Assembly: GCA_021106655.1 (NCBI GenBank)
Contig: JAIOTT010000042.1
Span: forward strand, 1-19,567
Source of the DNA: Bacteroidales bacterium
Lineage (GTDB): Bacteria; Bacteroidota; Bacteroidia; Bacteroidales; SMBSF77
Length of the DNA: 19,567 nt
Direction of reading: 5' to 3'
Shown here: positions 1 to 8,187 of the stretch, piece by piece
How positions within the stretch are numbered: the stretch's first letter is position 1
Layout: the number at the start of each line of letters is the position of its first letter
The notes under the pieces: generated by a model
What the model was told of the DNA's origin: nothing
The model's database searches: none
Seen by the model: the letters and a program-made list of their open reading frames with translations, nothing else
Translations under genes and position numbers: made by a program

Positions 1-220
1 ATCATCGTATTCGGTCAAGTTTTGCGCCAAACCCTCAATCACGGAAAGGGAGATATTATTCATAAACAGGTACTCGTGTTAACTTCAATGTAATAGATTT
101 GAAACGGAAGTGGCTCGTAGGAAAGAGTGCCAGACAACTAACAAAATGTATATTCCAGGCTGATTCAGTTGTTTTATAAAGTATCTAGAATTTTACTATC
201 TTTACTCGGTAAAACAAAAT
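1..220. other. Left-edge stretch without a recognisable gene
   Basis: I see no gene I can name here. A plus-strand frame is open from base 1 to a TAA at 91-93 (30 residues, ending LVLTSM). It could be the tail of a gene starting outside the window, but I do not recognise it and chance is a fair explanation. A second plus-strand frame runs from about 66 to a stop at 177-179. None of the minus-strand frames continues the membrane protein that stops at 221: each meets a stop within a few codons to a few tens of codons, and none has membrane-segment or TPR character. Confidence 0.4.
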
Positions 221-1459
221 TCAGAAAACATAGCGCCCGGCATATACATCTGCGTTTTTTTTAAACTTCTTACAAAAGTAAGCAAAAACCCACCCTATCA
301 TTATAAAAATTCCAATTGACGGAATATAAGCATATCGGTCTGCCATTAAATAATTACCATATGGAATATCAAACAATTTTATCAGCAGGGCTATATTCAA
401 TATAAAAAATACCAGCCCAAATACAAGTTCTTTTTTCTTCTTCTTTATTAAAACAATTATTAGAATTAATACTCCTATTACCAAGACCGGACTGATATAT
501 TGGATCAAACTAATGTCATTTCCTATATCAACCGGATAGGGATAGTAAGCTGATAAATTTAATGGTGCAATAATCTTTATAATATATTGGATGAATCCAT
601 AGCTTGCTAAAAATATTCTATCAATAAAATTGTATGGTAGTGCTCTTTCATCCCAGCTTGAACTTTGAGCAAGAGATGCAATAATAATAAATGCAACGGC
701 AATAACAAAATATGGTAGTTTCAATAATAAAACTTTCCTATTAAAGGTTTTCTTTTCAAGAAAATATTCAATTAAGAATAAACAAAAGAATAATGAAACG
801 GCTGTAACTTTGGATAGTACTGCCAATATAAACAACAATAGAGAATAGTAATAATATTTATGATCAGTCTTTTGCAAAAATTTTGCATAATTAAATAAAG
901 ATGTCAGAAAAAAAAGTGCAAACAATAAATTCTTGCGTTCTGAAACCCATTCTACAGTTTCAACATTAATTGGATGAAGACTAAAAAGCAGAGCTACAAT
1001 AATTGCAATTTCATTTCTACCAAAAAGCCTCTTTATCAAAAGAAAAACAAAAAGGATGTTCAATATATGCAATATGATATTTACGAAATGGAAAACATTT
1101 GCTTTTAACTCATGTATTTGAAAATTGACCGGAAGGGATAAACATGCAATTTTGTAATCAATTGCTAAAGATAATTGTGAAAGTGGGTGATAATGTCCAT
1201 CATGATATGTCGAAAACCATTTTATAATATTTTTTTCTGAAATTTCTTTTATAACTTCATTCTGAAAAATGTATCTTTCATCATCAAAATTTACAAAGCC
1301 ATTCTTAATTGCAGAAAAATAAACAATAAAAGTGATTATTAATATGAATCCCAACCAATATATGTAATTGTTAGCTTTAGTTTTTGATATCCTAATTTGA
1401 TTTTTCGTTGATTCCTTAGTTTTTACGAACTTCTTCTTCCCTGCTTTATTTTTTGACAT
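221..1459 (-). CDS. TMTC-like GT-C membrane protein (probable O-mannosyl-type glycosyltransferase), C-terminally short
   Basis: This is a polytopic inner-membrane protein of about 412 residues with roughly ten hydrophobic segments. It resembles bacterial relatives of TMTC proteins, GT-C fold enzymes that transfer sugar from a lipid-linked donor to protein. Visible signatures are the acidic pair in the first external loop (GFVNFDDERYI, just after the first membrane span), the stretch HPINVETVEWVSERKNLL, and the late motif MADRYAYIPSIG. A lysine-rich cytoplasmic N-terminus precedes span one. The ATG at 1459 is preferred; an upstream TTG at 1516 would add 19 residues and bring the start to within 9 bases of the stop of the upstream A2M gene. 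No Shine-Dalgarno is visible at either start. Family members usually continue into more spans and TPR repeats. This one stops soon after the MADRY motif with the unfamiliar tail DVYAGRYVF, so it may be a truncated remnant. The family call is by recognisable motifs; sugar and acceptor are unknown. Confidence 0.78.
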   Translation of the reverse strand: MSKNKAGKKKFVKTKESTKNQIRISKTKANNYIYWLGFILIITFIVYFSAIKNGFVNFDDERYIFQNEVIKEISEKNIIKWFSTYHDGHYHPLSQLSLAIDYKIACLSLPVNFQIHELKANVFHFVNIILHILNILFVFLLIKRLFGRNEIAIIVALLFSLHPINVETVEWVSERKNLLFALFFLTSLFNYAKFLQKTDHKYYYYSLLLFILAVLSKVTAVSLFFCLFLIEYFLEKKTFNRKVLLLKLPYFVIAVAFIIIASLAQSSSWDERALPYNFIDRIFLASYGFIQYIIKIIAPLNLSAYYPYPVDIGNDISLIQYISPVLVIGVLILIIVLIKKKKKELVFGLVFFILNIALLIKLFDIPYGNYLMADRYAYIPSIGIFIMIGWVFAYFCKKFKKNADVYAGRYVF

Positions 1460-1524
1460 GAATTTGAATTTTTTGGAAAATAAAATTAAGAAAGAAATTC
1501 TTATCTTCCTACTCAACCATTTAC

Positions 1525-4500
1525 TTACTCAACTGTTATACGAATTCCCTCCGAGTGAGCACCAAACTCAGGCGCATACATACACTGTATCGTTGTGATG
1601 CCATTGGAAAAATTACCTCTCTGGGAAACCACCAATGGGTATTCAAAAACATAGGTTCCTTTACGTAAATATGATATAAAAAAGTTTGTTGCTGCATCTC
1701 TGGTGCTTTCGTAATATCCAAGTCCACCCTGGTATTTATAAGATGAAATTACATTAACAGGTTCAAATGCTGAAGCCCGCATGTCCTTCATGTGAACATA
1801 TTCCATGTCCCTGTCGACTCTTAGTTCAATGCGCACTTTGATCTTATCACCGGTATTTAAAGAAGTGCTTTCATTTACCTCTTCTATAACAGGACCTGAA
1901 GAGGTGTTTCTCTCAACAAAAAGTTTCTTTTGAAGCTGCAGAGGTGTTTCATGTGTGCTTATCTTATCCAGCTGTTCGAAGTATTGCCAGTACAATGCTC
2001 CCCAGGCCACACCTTCATCCTGTTTTGTGACAGTTACATTACCCATATCTGGTTTTATATCACCTCCCGGCCAGGAAGTTTTAAAATAACCTGTACCTGC
2101 TTCAATTTTAAGATCATCAATTTTTTCCGGATCTATCTTTGTATTACCAAGAGTGATCTCTACCAGCTCTTCACTTGTCAACCAGTCAGTTCCGCGGAGC
2201 AACAATGCATATACAGCTTCCACAGTGGCTTTAGTAGTTTTCCAGTCCTGGGTTTGTTTTTGCTTTAGGAGCCAGATCTTCATCTTTTCAACCGATTCCT
2301 TATCTCCTGCAACCTCGTCAAAAGCTTCAATTAATAAAGCCTGTGTTTCGATAGGAGCCTGATACCAGTAATAGCCGATATTGGAATCTCTCCAGTACAT
2401 TCCCATTTCATCCGAATAGAGTGCATGCTCTTTGATTGAGTTAATGATATCCTTAGGGATGTTATTATCCCCAAATCTTTTTAGTCCCAGTGCGATCATC
2501 CCTTGAAGATATTTGTTATTTTCAAGCCAGTATTTCGAAGCCTGTCCTTTAAAATATTCAAAAGCAGAGGTATTGTTCCTTGCAAGGGAGATATCTTTAA
2601 TAAAATAACTTCTTGCATAAAGGTATTGAATCTGTATTTGGCTTATGTACTTTGATTTAAGATCATCAGGATGTGACTTGAGGATCCTGTCATAATCTTC
2701 CCTTATCCTGTCATCCAGGTAACGAACAGCTTTTTGCATCATTTTCTTCACTTTGTCATTATCATTAATATTAATGATCCCGAGATTTTGAAGATGGCCA
2801 AAGCCTGTTACAATATGTTGTGTAATATACCTGCTATCGCGCATACCTTTAAACCAGGGCCATCCACCATTAGGTGATTGCATTTTATATAATTGATTAA
2901 TGGCAATGCTTAACTCATCCGACATTTTATTCATATCAAATAAAAGGGCAATGCGTTGTTTCCTCTCAGTTTCATTTTTTGCATTCAGAACCCATGGTGT
3001 CTCTTCAAGTAAAAGTGATTTTAACTCCTGGTTTTTTTCAAGATTTGATAATAAAGCATCAGGTGTGAAGTTTTGCCAGATTTCGAAAACACGTTTAACC
3101 TTTGGGTTTGAACTAACAATAAATGAAGCAATACTGTTAGCATAATACCTGCTAAAGATCTGCTCTGAACATTCGTAAGGATATTCCATCAGGTATGGCA
3201 AAGCTTGTATAGCATACCATGCAGGATTAGAACTGTATTCAAGAGTTAGTTTGTGGTTTTTCAAAGTTTTCGAATTTCCGGAATTTATAAGTTTTGTGAG
3301 CTTAAATGTTTTAGTTTCCTTGCCGCTAACCGGAAGTGGCAATGACTCTGTAACCAGCATCCTGTTTGTAAGGACAGGTAGTGCCATTTCTTCACCATCA
3401 CTGAAACTGCCTGATTTTGCAGTTATTCTGTATGTGATTGCGTTGATCCCATAATTCGGAATGATAATCCTCCAGCTTATCATATCACTCTGCCCTTTTG
3501 TAACTGTGAATGATTTTGTTTGAGAATTGTTTTGAAGAAGACCATCAACAGATTTCATACTAATTGCATCATACAATTCAAGTTTTGCATCTCCTGACAA
3601 ATCTTCTTTAGAAAGGTTAGAAACTTTAGCAGTGAAAAACAAAGTATCTCCTTCTCTGAAGAACCTGGGTGCATTTGGGATCACCATCAAATCTTTTTGC
3701 GTCACTAGTTCTTTTTCGATAATTCCGTATTTCAGGTCTTTGGAATATGCAAAGCCCATCATCTTCCACTTTGTAAGGGATACAGGTACAGTAAATTTAA
3801 TTATCACCTCTCCATTTTTATTGGTTTCAAGTTGAGGGTAAAAGAAAGCTGTTTCCTGGAAGTTTCTCCTGATCTGAATTTCACTAATATCTTTAGCTGG
3901 TTTTTGTGGTTCAGGTAAGATCTCTTGTGTGCCGGGCTCAGTATCATTCTCATCATAAAAAGCTACAGACTGCCCGGTATTATTACCAACAATAGCTCCT
4001 GCTTTGGAACGTACTCCATCCATTTGCATTGGCATTTCTTGATCTATGCCATATCCTCTTAAATAATTTCTTCCAAAATTCCCGAAACCGAACCAGTTAA
4101 GTTGGTCATAATGCCTGTGTATCAGCTTGTATTTTGTTTTTTCTTTAATTTTAAAAAGGCTGCTTGATGAAGTGTTAAATGCACTTTTAGTATCCCAGTG
4201 CAATGCATAAAAATAGGAAGTGTAAATATTAAAAGCCCATTTATTTGGAGCAAAGGCATCAAGTGATGCATCATACATGGCAGCAAGCATTTCAGCTGCA
4301 ACTTTATCTCCTTTTTTGTCTTTTATTTTGATCTTCCATTCTTCCTTTTGTCCGGGTAAGAGTTTGTTCCTGAATGTTTCAAAAGTAATGTCAAGCTTTT
4401 TGTTTGTGTATGGGACTATGATATTTTTTTGGATAGAAAAGCTACGGTTAAATTTCACAAACGATAAGGTGAACGACACATTCCCCCTGTATTCTTCTTT

Positions 4501-5208
4501 TATAGGAATCTCAATTAACTTTTGCTGATCATTGAGTTTTATCCACTCCTTGTGGATGATCTTTCCCTTTTGCTCTATTTCATAAACAACAGATACGTTT
4601 TTTGTTTTGCTGCCAATCAGAAAAGAAGCTTTTTCACCGGGTTCACCGCTACCTTTAATGATAGTGAACCACTCAATTGAATTATCAGGAATTGTGGTAC
4701 TAGTTTTTGAGAAAAGTGTAAAATGCTTAATAGACTCAACACTCTCACCATATTTATCGGTGGCTTTAAGCTCAATAACATAGTGGCCATTATCCCATGA
4801 AGAAAGGTTTTCAGGTAAGAAAACTGTATCTGTAGAAGTATTTATATTTACATCATAAACTATTTTTTTTCTCTCCCATGTCAGAACTGATTTTTCATTA
4901 TCATACTGATCATTCGGGAATAATGAATAAAACTCTTCCTTACTTATAATATGCAAATCAGGTCTTTGCCACATTCTTGTTCTGAATATTCTGTCGGGCT
5001 CTGATAATTTGTAAATTTTTACTGCAAGCTCTGTATCTTCATGCACACCGTTAAGGTTGGTACTGCTAATGTTAAATTTGGATTGCCCATCTTTATCAAG
5101 CATTCCGGGAATATCAGTATCTATAAGTAATGCAGTATATCCAACAGTAATGTTAGTGCTTGACGAATGAGTTTCCCCGTTAATATCTGTAACATCGGCG
5201 TTCACCAT
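1525..5208 (-). CDS. Alpha-2-macroglobulin family protein, C-terminal part (thioester-bearing), downstream of an in-frame stop
   Basis: This reading frame holds the later macroglobulin domains, the bait-like segment and the thioester domain of a bacterial A2M, a protease trap. Residues about 275-380 resemble the MG5/MG6 region (PGQKEEWKIKIKDKKGDK, AAMYDASLDAF). A low-complexity Met/Gly/Asn/Pro-rich stretch near 385-445 is the likely bait region. The A2M domain starts near 450 (FFYPQLETNKNGE, VSLTKWKMMGFA). The thioester site is PYECSEQIFSRYYAN, with Cys at residue 680 (codon 3169-3171), and both the Cys and the Gln of CxEQ are kept. A helical thioester domain follows (PNGGWPWFKGMRDSRYITQH), then C-terminal MG domains. 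The annotated start ATG at 5208 has no Shine-Dalgarno and no signal peptide. It lies eight codons after the TAA ending the upstream half, in the same frame, so it is probably an internal methionine of one gene. If translated alone, the product would stay in the cytoplasm. The membrane protein gene follows closely. Confidence 0.93.
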   Translation of the reverse strand: MVNADVTDINGETHSSSTNITVGYTALLIDTDIPGMLDKDGQSKFNISSTNLNGVHEDTELAVKIYKLSEPDRIFRTRMWQRPDLHIISKEEFYSLFPNDQYDNEKSVLTWERKKIVYDVNINTSTDTVFLPENLSSWDNGHYVIELKATDKYGESVESIKHFTLFSKTSTTIPDNSIEWFTIIKGSGEPGEKASFLIGSKTKNVSVVYEIEQKGKIIHKEWIKLNDQQKLIEIPIKEEYRGNVSFTLSFVKFNRSFSIQKNIIVPYTNKKLDITFETFRNKLLPGQKEEWKIKIKDKKGDKVAAEMLAAMYDASLDAFAPNKWAFNIYTSYFYALHWDTKSAFNTSSSSLFKIKEKTKYKLIHRHYDQLNWFGFGNFGRNYLRGYGIDQEMPMQMDGVRSKAGAIVGNNTGQSVAFYDENDTEPGTQEILPEPQKPAKDISEIQIRRNFQETAFFYPQLETNKNGEVIIKFTVPVSLTKWKMMGFAYSKDLKYGIIEKELVTQKDLMVIPNAPRFFREGDTLFFTAKVSNLSKEDLSGDAKLELYDAISMKSVDGLLQNNSQTKSFTVTKGQSDMISWRIIIPNYGINAITYRITAKSGSFSDGEEMALPVLTNRMLVTESLPLPVSGKETKTFKLTKLINSGNSKTLKNHKLTLEYSSNPAWYAIQALPYLMEYPYECSEQIFSRYYANSIASFIVSSNPKVKRVFEIWQNFTPDALLSNLEKNQELKSLLLEETPWVLNAKNETERKQRIALLFDMNKMSDELSIAINQLYKMQSPNGGWPWFKGMRDSRYITQHIVTGFGHLQNLGIININDNDKVKKMMQKAVRYLDDRIREDYDRILKSHPDDLKSKYISQIQIQYLYARSYFIKDISLARNNTSAFEYFKGQASKYWLENNKYLQGMIALGLKRFGDNNIPKDIINSIKEHALYSDEMGMYWRDSNIGYYWYQAPIETQALLIEAFDEVAGDKESVEKMKIWLLKQKQTQDWKTTKATVEAVYALLLRGTDWLTSEELVEITLGNTKIDPEKIDDLKIEAGTGYFKTSWPGGDIKPDMGNVTVTKQDEGVAWGALYWQYFEQLDKISTHETPLQLQKKLFVERNTSSGPVIEEVNESTSLNTGDKIKVRIELRVDRDMEYVHMKDMRASAFEPVNVISSYKYQGGLGYYESTRDAATNFFISYLRKGTYVFEYPLVVSQRGNFSNGITTIQCMYAPEFGAHSEGIRITVE

Positions 5209-5232
5209 GTAATTGAATACCGGTTTATATTT

Positions 5233-5235
5233 TTA
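5233..5235 (-). other. In-frame TAA nonsense codon splitting the A2M gene
   Basis: On the minus strand the codons read GGT TTT TCA TAA AAA TAT AAA CCG GTA TTC AAT TAC ATG. The frame before the TAA and the frame of the downstream 1227 residues are identical, so no indel is involved and a single base substitution is enough to explain the stop (for example Lys AAA to TAA). Joined, the frame is 2041 codons from 7650 to 1525, a normal size for Bacteroidota A2M. TAA is used as a real stop elsewhere in the window (leuS, the giant T9SS protein, the DUF3108 gene), so code reassignment is unlikely. Confidence 0.9.
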
Positions 5236-7650
5236 TGAAAAACCTAAGTCAGGGAAAGCATTAAATGTGATAGCGAAATTACCATTCTTATCAGTTTGAG
5301 TTGTCCCATTAATGATCTCTATCTTTTGTGAGGTAGGGAAATATCCTCTCCACCACCAGCCTCTGTACGGGTAATGGGTTTGTCTTACCACACGATAGCT
5401 AACTTTAGCCTGATCAATATTATTGCCGGAATATGCTTTGGCATAGCCTGTAACATTTACATTTTCACCAAGTTTATAAGTTCCTTCAAGCGCCTTGAAT
5501 CCGACTTCAAATTTTGGCCTTTTATATTCTTCAACCTGGATAGTTTTGGAACCATTATGGTCAGCTATTCTCATACGTCCGGTAAGAACTCCGTGAGGGG
5601 CTGAAAAGGAACCACTGAAAGATCCGTACTCATTACTTATAAGATCAAGTGTAGATATAGTTTTACCATTAACATCATAAAATGTAACTGTAGTATTATG
5701 CTTTGGCAGTATCTCAAAAGATCCTCCATCTTTTTCCAGGAGTATTCCTTTAAAATAGATTGTTTGTCCGGGACGGTATATTGCCCTGTCGGTGTAGAAA
5801 AAACTACGTGTCATTTTTGGAGTGCTTACAGGTTTGTTAACACTCATATAGAAATAATTTGGTGTAATGTATTGGTCGTCCTGATAAGTAAAATCTATAA
5901 AATAGGATTTACTCATTCTTCCTGGCGGAATTGAAGAAATTTTTAAAAACCCATCTTTATCTGTAATAAAATTGTCCCATTTAATTACTTTATATTCCCT
6001 GATTGTGTAATCATATTCTTTATAATAGACCTGGGCATTAACCTTGTTCATTGGGAGTCCTGATTCCCTGTTAAGCACGTGATAGTTATAACTGCCATCA
6101 AAGTTTCTCTGACTAATGAAACTAATGTTACTTATGCAAAATGAAGAATAGGCAATTGATGAGTTTTCGTATGAAAAATTTTCATTTGTAGCAGCAAGTA
6201 AAACATAATACCCTTTTAAAGCAGCAGGGATCTTAACTTCCACTTTATGTGTCTGGAAGTCACCATCGGAAATAAGTTGTTGATTCCACTCAGTAACAGC
6301 TTCCATCTGAAGATACCGGCTTATCAGATCTTTATTACGATATTTTTCTCTTAAAATCCTATCCTGTTCAGGATCAATTTTAATGAGGCGGAGGTATATT
6401 TCAGAAATATTTTTATAGGAGATCAGTGCCAGGAAAGGTTTATCAGGTAAATTAGCATGATCAGTTGTAATATTGAGATTTGTTTTTCTTATTTGATCCT
6501 GAAGCAGCATACAGTTATTTGCGCCATCAGATTTCGGGAAACGACTGATAGCCGTTTGACAATAAGAAAATGCATTTTTAAAATCCCATTTATGCTTATC
6601 AGATTCTAAAGGCTTGTAATATTGCCCCAGAAGCAGGTATTGCTTTGCAAGAGCATAGAGTATATCGGCAGATGCAGGATCATCAGTATATTTTTTCTCC
6701 ATTGATTTCAAAGCATACAGATAGAGGCTGTCTTTTTTATGAACAATAGCATTGTTTTTAACAAAAAGCAATCTTTTCAGGTCAGCATCAATAAGTGCTT
6801 GAGGGTTTTTGTCTTTATTATGAAAAGCTATCAGATCCTGTAAGATATCAAGAGCATAGAATTTAAGAGAAAGAGAATCTTTGGTTGATAAATTAAGTTG
6901 AACAAATTTATTTGCAGCATCAAAATATTCATCTCTATCAAGCTCGAATTTATCAGCAGGTCTTGTAAGAGATGTTTCATCGTTCATGAAAAAGTCAACA
7001 GCACGATGAGCCAGGAAATCATATAAAGTAGGACGGAATTTCTTTGAGCCCCCCTGCAATTCCAGAATTGCATCGTAGATGTTTAAAGGTTCTTTTTTTA
7101 GTTCTGAGGAATTTTCCAGTGAGGCAGTATAATTATTAATGACTTCAGTAACAATTTTTTTCAGATCCCAGGTGTCGATATCCTTTAATTTGATATTTAT
7201 TGTTTCAGAGCGATCATGAAACTTATAGCGGTTAGTCTGGTAGTATTTCCAGTATACCTGGGCGAGCATCGAATGTAATATTTGTTTTGTAGGAAAAGTA
7301 GAGGTAGATATTTCAGAGTTTAGTTTTTCAATTGTTTTTTTCAGAGAGTTTTCCTCGAAATCTGCAGATAATTTCACTTCATATAAAGAGGCTTTAATGA
7401 TTTGTGGGGGGTTATTATCATTTTTTGCTTTTGTATAAATATTATTTACTACTTCAAGTGCGGATTTAGGCAACCCTTTATTTATCAGGCTATCTGCAAC
7501 TTTCCAATCTTGTTCATACTTATCGTTTCCCCGGATACCTGTATCAAATTTTTTATTTTGATCTTGTTGGGCTTTACAGGAAACAAATAAGCTAAAAAGT
7601 AAAATTACTATGCTAAATAATCCCAGTATAATAATAGATCTTGTTTTCAT
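5233..7650 (-). CDS. Alpha-2-macroglobulin family lipoprotein, N-terminal part (signal peptide, MG1-MG3 region), ended by an in-frame TAA
   Basis: This is the exported front half of the A2M gene. Residues 1-25 form a lipoprotein-like signal (charged MKTR, long hydrophobic core, LFVSC with Cys25; Phe at -3 makes the lipobox imperfect). Residues about 45-440 are helical and TPR-like, as in Bacteroidota A2M proteins. MG domains follow: the MG2 signature TDRAIYRPGQTIYFKG begins at residue 620, and VEEYKRPKFEVGF near 707 opens the next MG domain. The frame ends ...FPDLGFS at TAA 5233-5235, in the middle of a domain, and the same frame then continues KYKPVFNYMVNADVTDING, which is typical of the uninterrupted family. 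The N-terminal piece alone has no bait region or thioester and could not trap proteases by the known mechanism. The ATG at 7650 is supported by the signal peptide; no clear Shine-Dalgarno precedes it. Family assignment is firm; whether any full-length product is made is unknown. Confidence 0.93.
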   Translation of the reverse strand: MKTRSIIILGLFSIVILLFSLFVSCKAQQDQNKKFDTGIRGNDKYEQDWKVADSLINKGLPKSALEVVNNIYTKAKNDNNPPQIIKASLYEVKLSADFEENSLKKTIEKLNSEISTSTFPTKQILHSMLAQVYWKYYQTNRYKFHDRSETINIKLKDIDTWDLKKIVTEVINNYTASLENSSELKKEPLNIYDAILELQGGSKKFRPTLYDFLAHRAVDFFMNDETSLTRPADKFELDRDEYFDAANKFVQLNLSTKDSLSLKFYALDILQDLIAFHNKDKNPQALIDADLKRLLFVKNNAIVHKKDSLYLYALKSMEKKYTDDPASADILYALAKQYLLLGQYYKPLESDKHKWDFKNAFSYCQTAISRFPKSDGANNCMLLQDQIRKTNLNITTDHANLPDKPFLALISYKNISEIYLRLIKIDPEQDRILREKYRNKDLISRYLQMEAVTEWNQQLISDGDFQTHKVEVKIPAALKGYYVLLAATNENFSYENSSIAYSSFCISNISFISQRNFDGSYNYHVLNRESGLPMNKVNAQVYYKEYDYTIREYKVIKWDNFITDKDGFLKISSIPPGRMSKSYFIDFTYQDDQYITPNYFYMSVNKPVSTPKMTRSFFYTDRAIYRPGQTIYFKGILLEKDGGSFEILPKHNTTVTFYDVNGKTISTLDLISNEYGSFSGSFSAPHGVLTGRMRIADHNGSKTIQVEEYKRPKFEVGFKALEGTYKLGENVNVTGYAKAYSGNNIDQAKVSYRVVRQTHYPYRGWWWRGYFPTSQKIEIINGTTQTDKNGNFAITFNAFPDLGFS

Positions 7651-7798
7651 CTGGTTATGTTTTTTTAATTTATTCTACTACTTATAATTTTTAGACAAAT
7701 TCATGTTCAGAAATTAGAAATTGGATATTTGAAATTAGGCTGTTAAAATATGTTTTTCCAAATTCCAAATTTGTGTCCGTTCCGAAAAATGATTTTTT

Positions 7799-7905
7799 TG
7801 CCACTAAAGCTCTAAAACACAATCCTGATATTTATCAGGACACTAAAATTAATCAGTTGATATTCTGTGCTTTGTGGTTTTTAATGACTTAGTGTTTTTG
7901 TGGCA
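7799..7905. repeat. Palindromic intergenic element with TGCCAC/GTGGCA ends
   Basis: This roughly 107-bp AT-rich element starts TGCCAC (7799-7804) and ends GTGGCA (7900-7905), an exact 6-bp terminal inverted repeat. Inside, both arms read outward as degenerate runs of short units of the kind ACTAAAGC / CTAAAACAC, so the inverted similarity extends beyond the ends but imperfectly. A short perfect hairpin sits within it (7823-7840). No open frame is present. It is the kind of short non-coding repeat often scattered between genes in environmental Bacteroidota. Copy number cannot be judged from one window. Confidence 0.55.
7823..7840. repeat. Perfect 8-bp-stem hairpin
   Basis: TCCTGATA (7823-7830), then two T, then TATCAGGA (7833-7840) form an exact 8-bp inverted repeat with a two-base spacer. 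It lies inside the larger palindromic element between the divergent A2M and T9SS genes. There is no following U-tract on either strand, so a classic Rho-independent terminator is not indicated, and a terminator would be out of place between divergent promoters. Confidence 0.6.
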
Positions 7906-7936
7906 TTTTTTATTTTTTGGTTTTTTGGAGTGGGCT

Positions 7937-7957
7937 CAAATTTCAAATTTCAAATTT
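7937..7957. repeat. Three tandem copies of the heptamer CAAATTT
   Basis: CAAATTT occurs at 7937-7943, 7944-7950 and 7951-7957 without gaps. Similar AAATT-rich words occur at about 7710-7772, so this intergenic region is locally low in complexity. A regulatory role is possible, but simple-sequence slippage is enough to explain it. Confidence 0.6.
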
Positions 7958-8033
7958 CATTATCTAAGGCCATAAAGATACTACTGTTTTGTGAAAATCA
8001 TCAATTATGAAACCAATTTCAGCAATTTGCTTA

Positions 8034-8060
8034 TTGACAATTATAACTTATTATTATAAT
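8034..8060 (+). promoter_or_regulatory. Candidate sigma70-like promoter upstream of the giant T9SS gene
   Basis: An exact TTGACA (8034-8039) and an exact TATAAT (8055-8060) are separated by 15 bp, shorter than the usual 17. The leader to the ATG at 8188 would be about 120 bases. Bacteroidota promoters normally follow a different pattern (TTTG near -33, TAnnTTTG near -7), and the region is very AT-rich, so chance cannot be excluded. Confidence 0.35.
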
Positions 8061-8124
8061 CTTCGCATAATAAATGTATTACCTTATCAAAAAGTTATGA
8101 TTAATATAAATAAGCTAATGCAAA

Positions 8125-8154
8125 TTTGGATTTTTAGCTGTTTCTTAGTATATT
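8125..8154 (+). promoter_or_regulatory. Alternative, closer candidate promoter for the giant T9SS gene
   Basis: TTTGGA (8125-8130) and TATATT (8149-8154) are 18 bp apart, and the leader would be about 27 bases. The TTTG element fits the Bacteroidota -33 box, but the downstream hexamer lacks the TTTG half of the -7 box. It competes with the candidate at 8034-8060; neither is proven. Confidence 0.25.
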
Positions 8155-8178
8155 AGAGGTTTTTACATAAATAAATAT

Positions 8179-8183
8179 GGAGG
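8179..8183 (+). promoter_or_regulatory. Shine-Dalgarno sequence fixing the start of the giant T9SS gene
   Basis: GGAGG lies four bases before the ATG at 8188, which is followed at once by a signal peptide. This supports that start. It stands out because the other genes in the window show no comparable motif. Confidence 0.65.
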
Positions 8184-8187
8184 TTAT

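Noticed and set aside
1930..4528. Several plus-strand open frames of 67-112 codons across the A2M gene
   Set aside because: They lie opposite a strongly conserved protein, have no recognisable products, and look like antisense shadows.
5208..5260. Frameshift as the cause of the split A2M gene
   Set aside because: The upstream and downstream frames are identical in phase (eight whole codons between the TAA and the ATG), so a substitution, not an indel, explains the break.
1525..7650. Reassigned TAA codon (alternative genetic code)
   Set aside because: The T9SS gene, leuS, the DUF3108 gene and the A2M gene itself all end with TAA at sensible protein ends, and no other in-frame TAA occurs inside a recognisable gene.
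7823..7840. Rho-independent terminator at the perfect hairpin
   Set aside because: There is no U-tract on either side, the stem is AT-rich, and the site lies between two divergent gene starts.
7937..7957. CRISPR-like or iteron array
   Set aside because: Only three gapless 7-bp units with no spacers; simple-sequence repeat is the better description.
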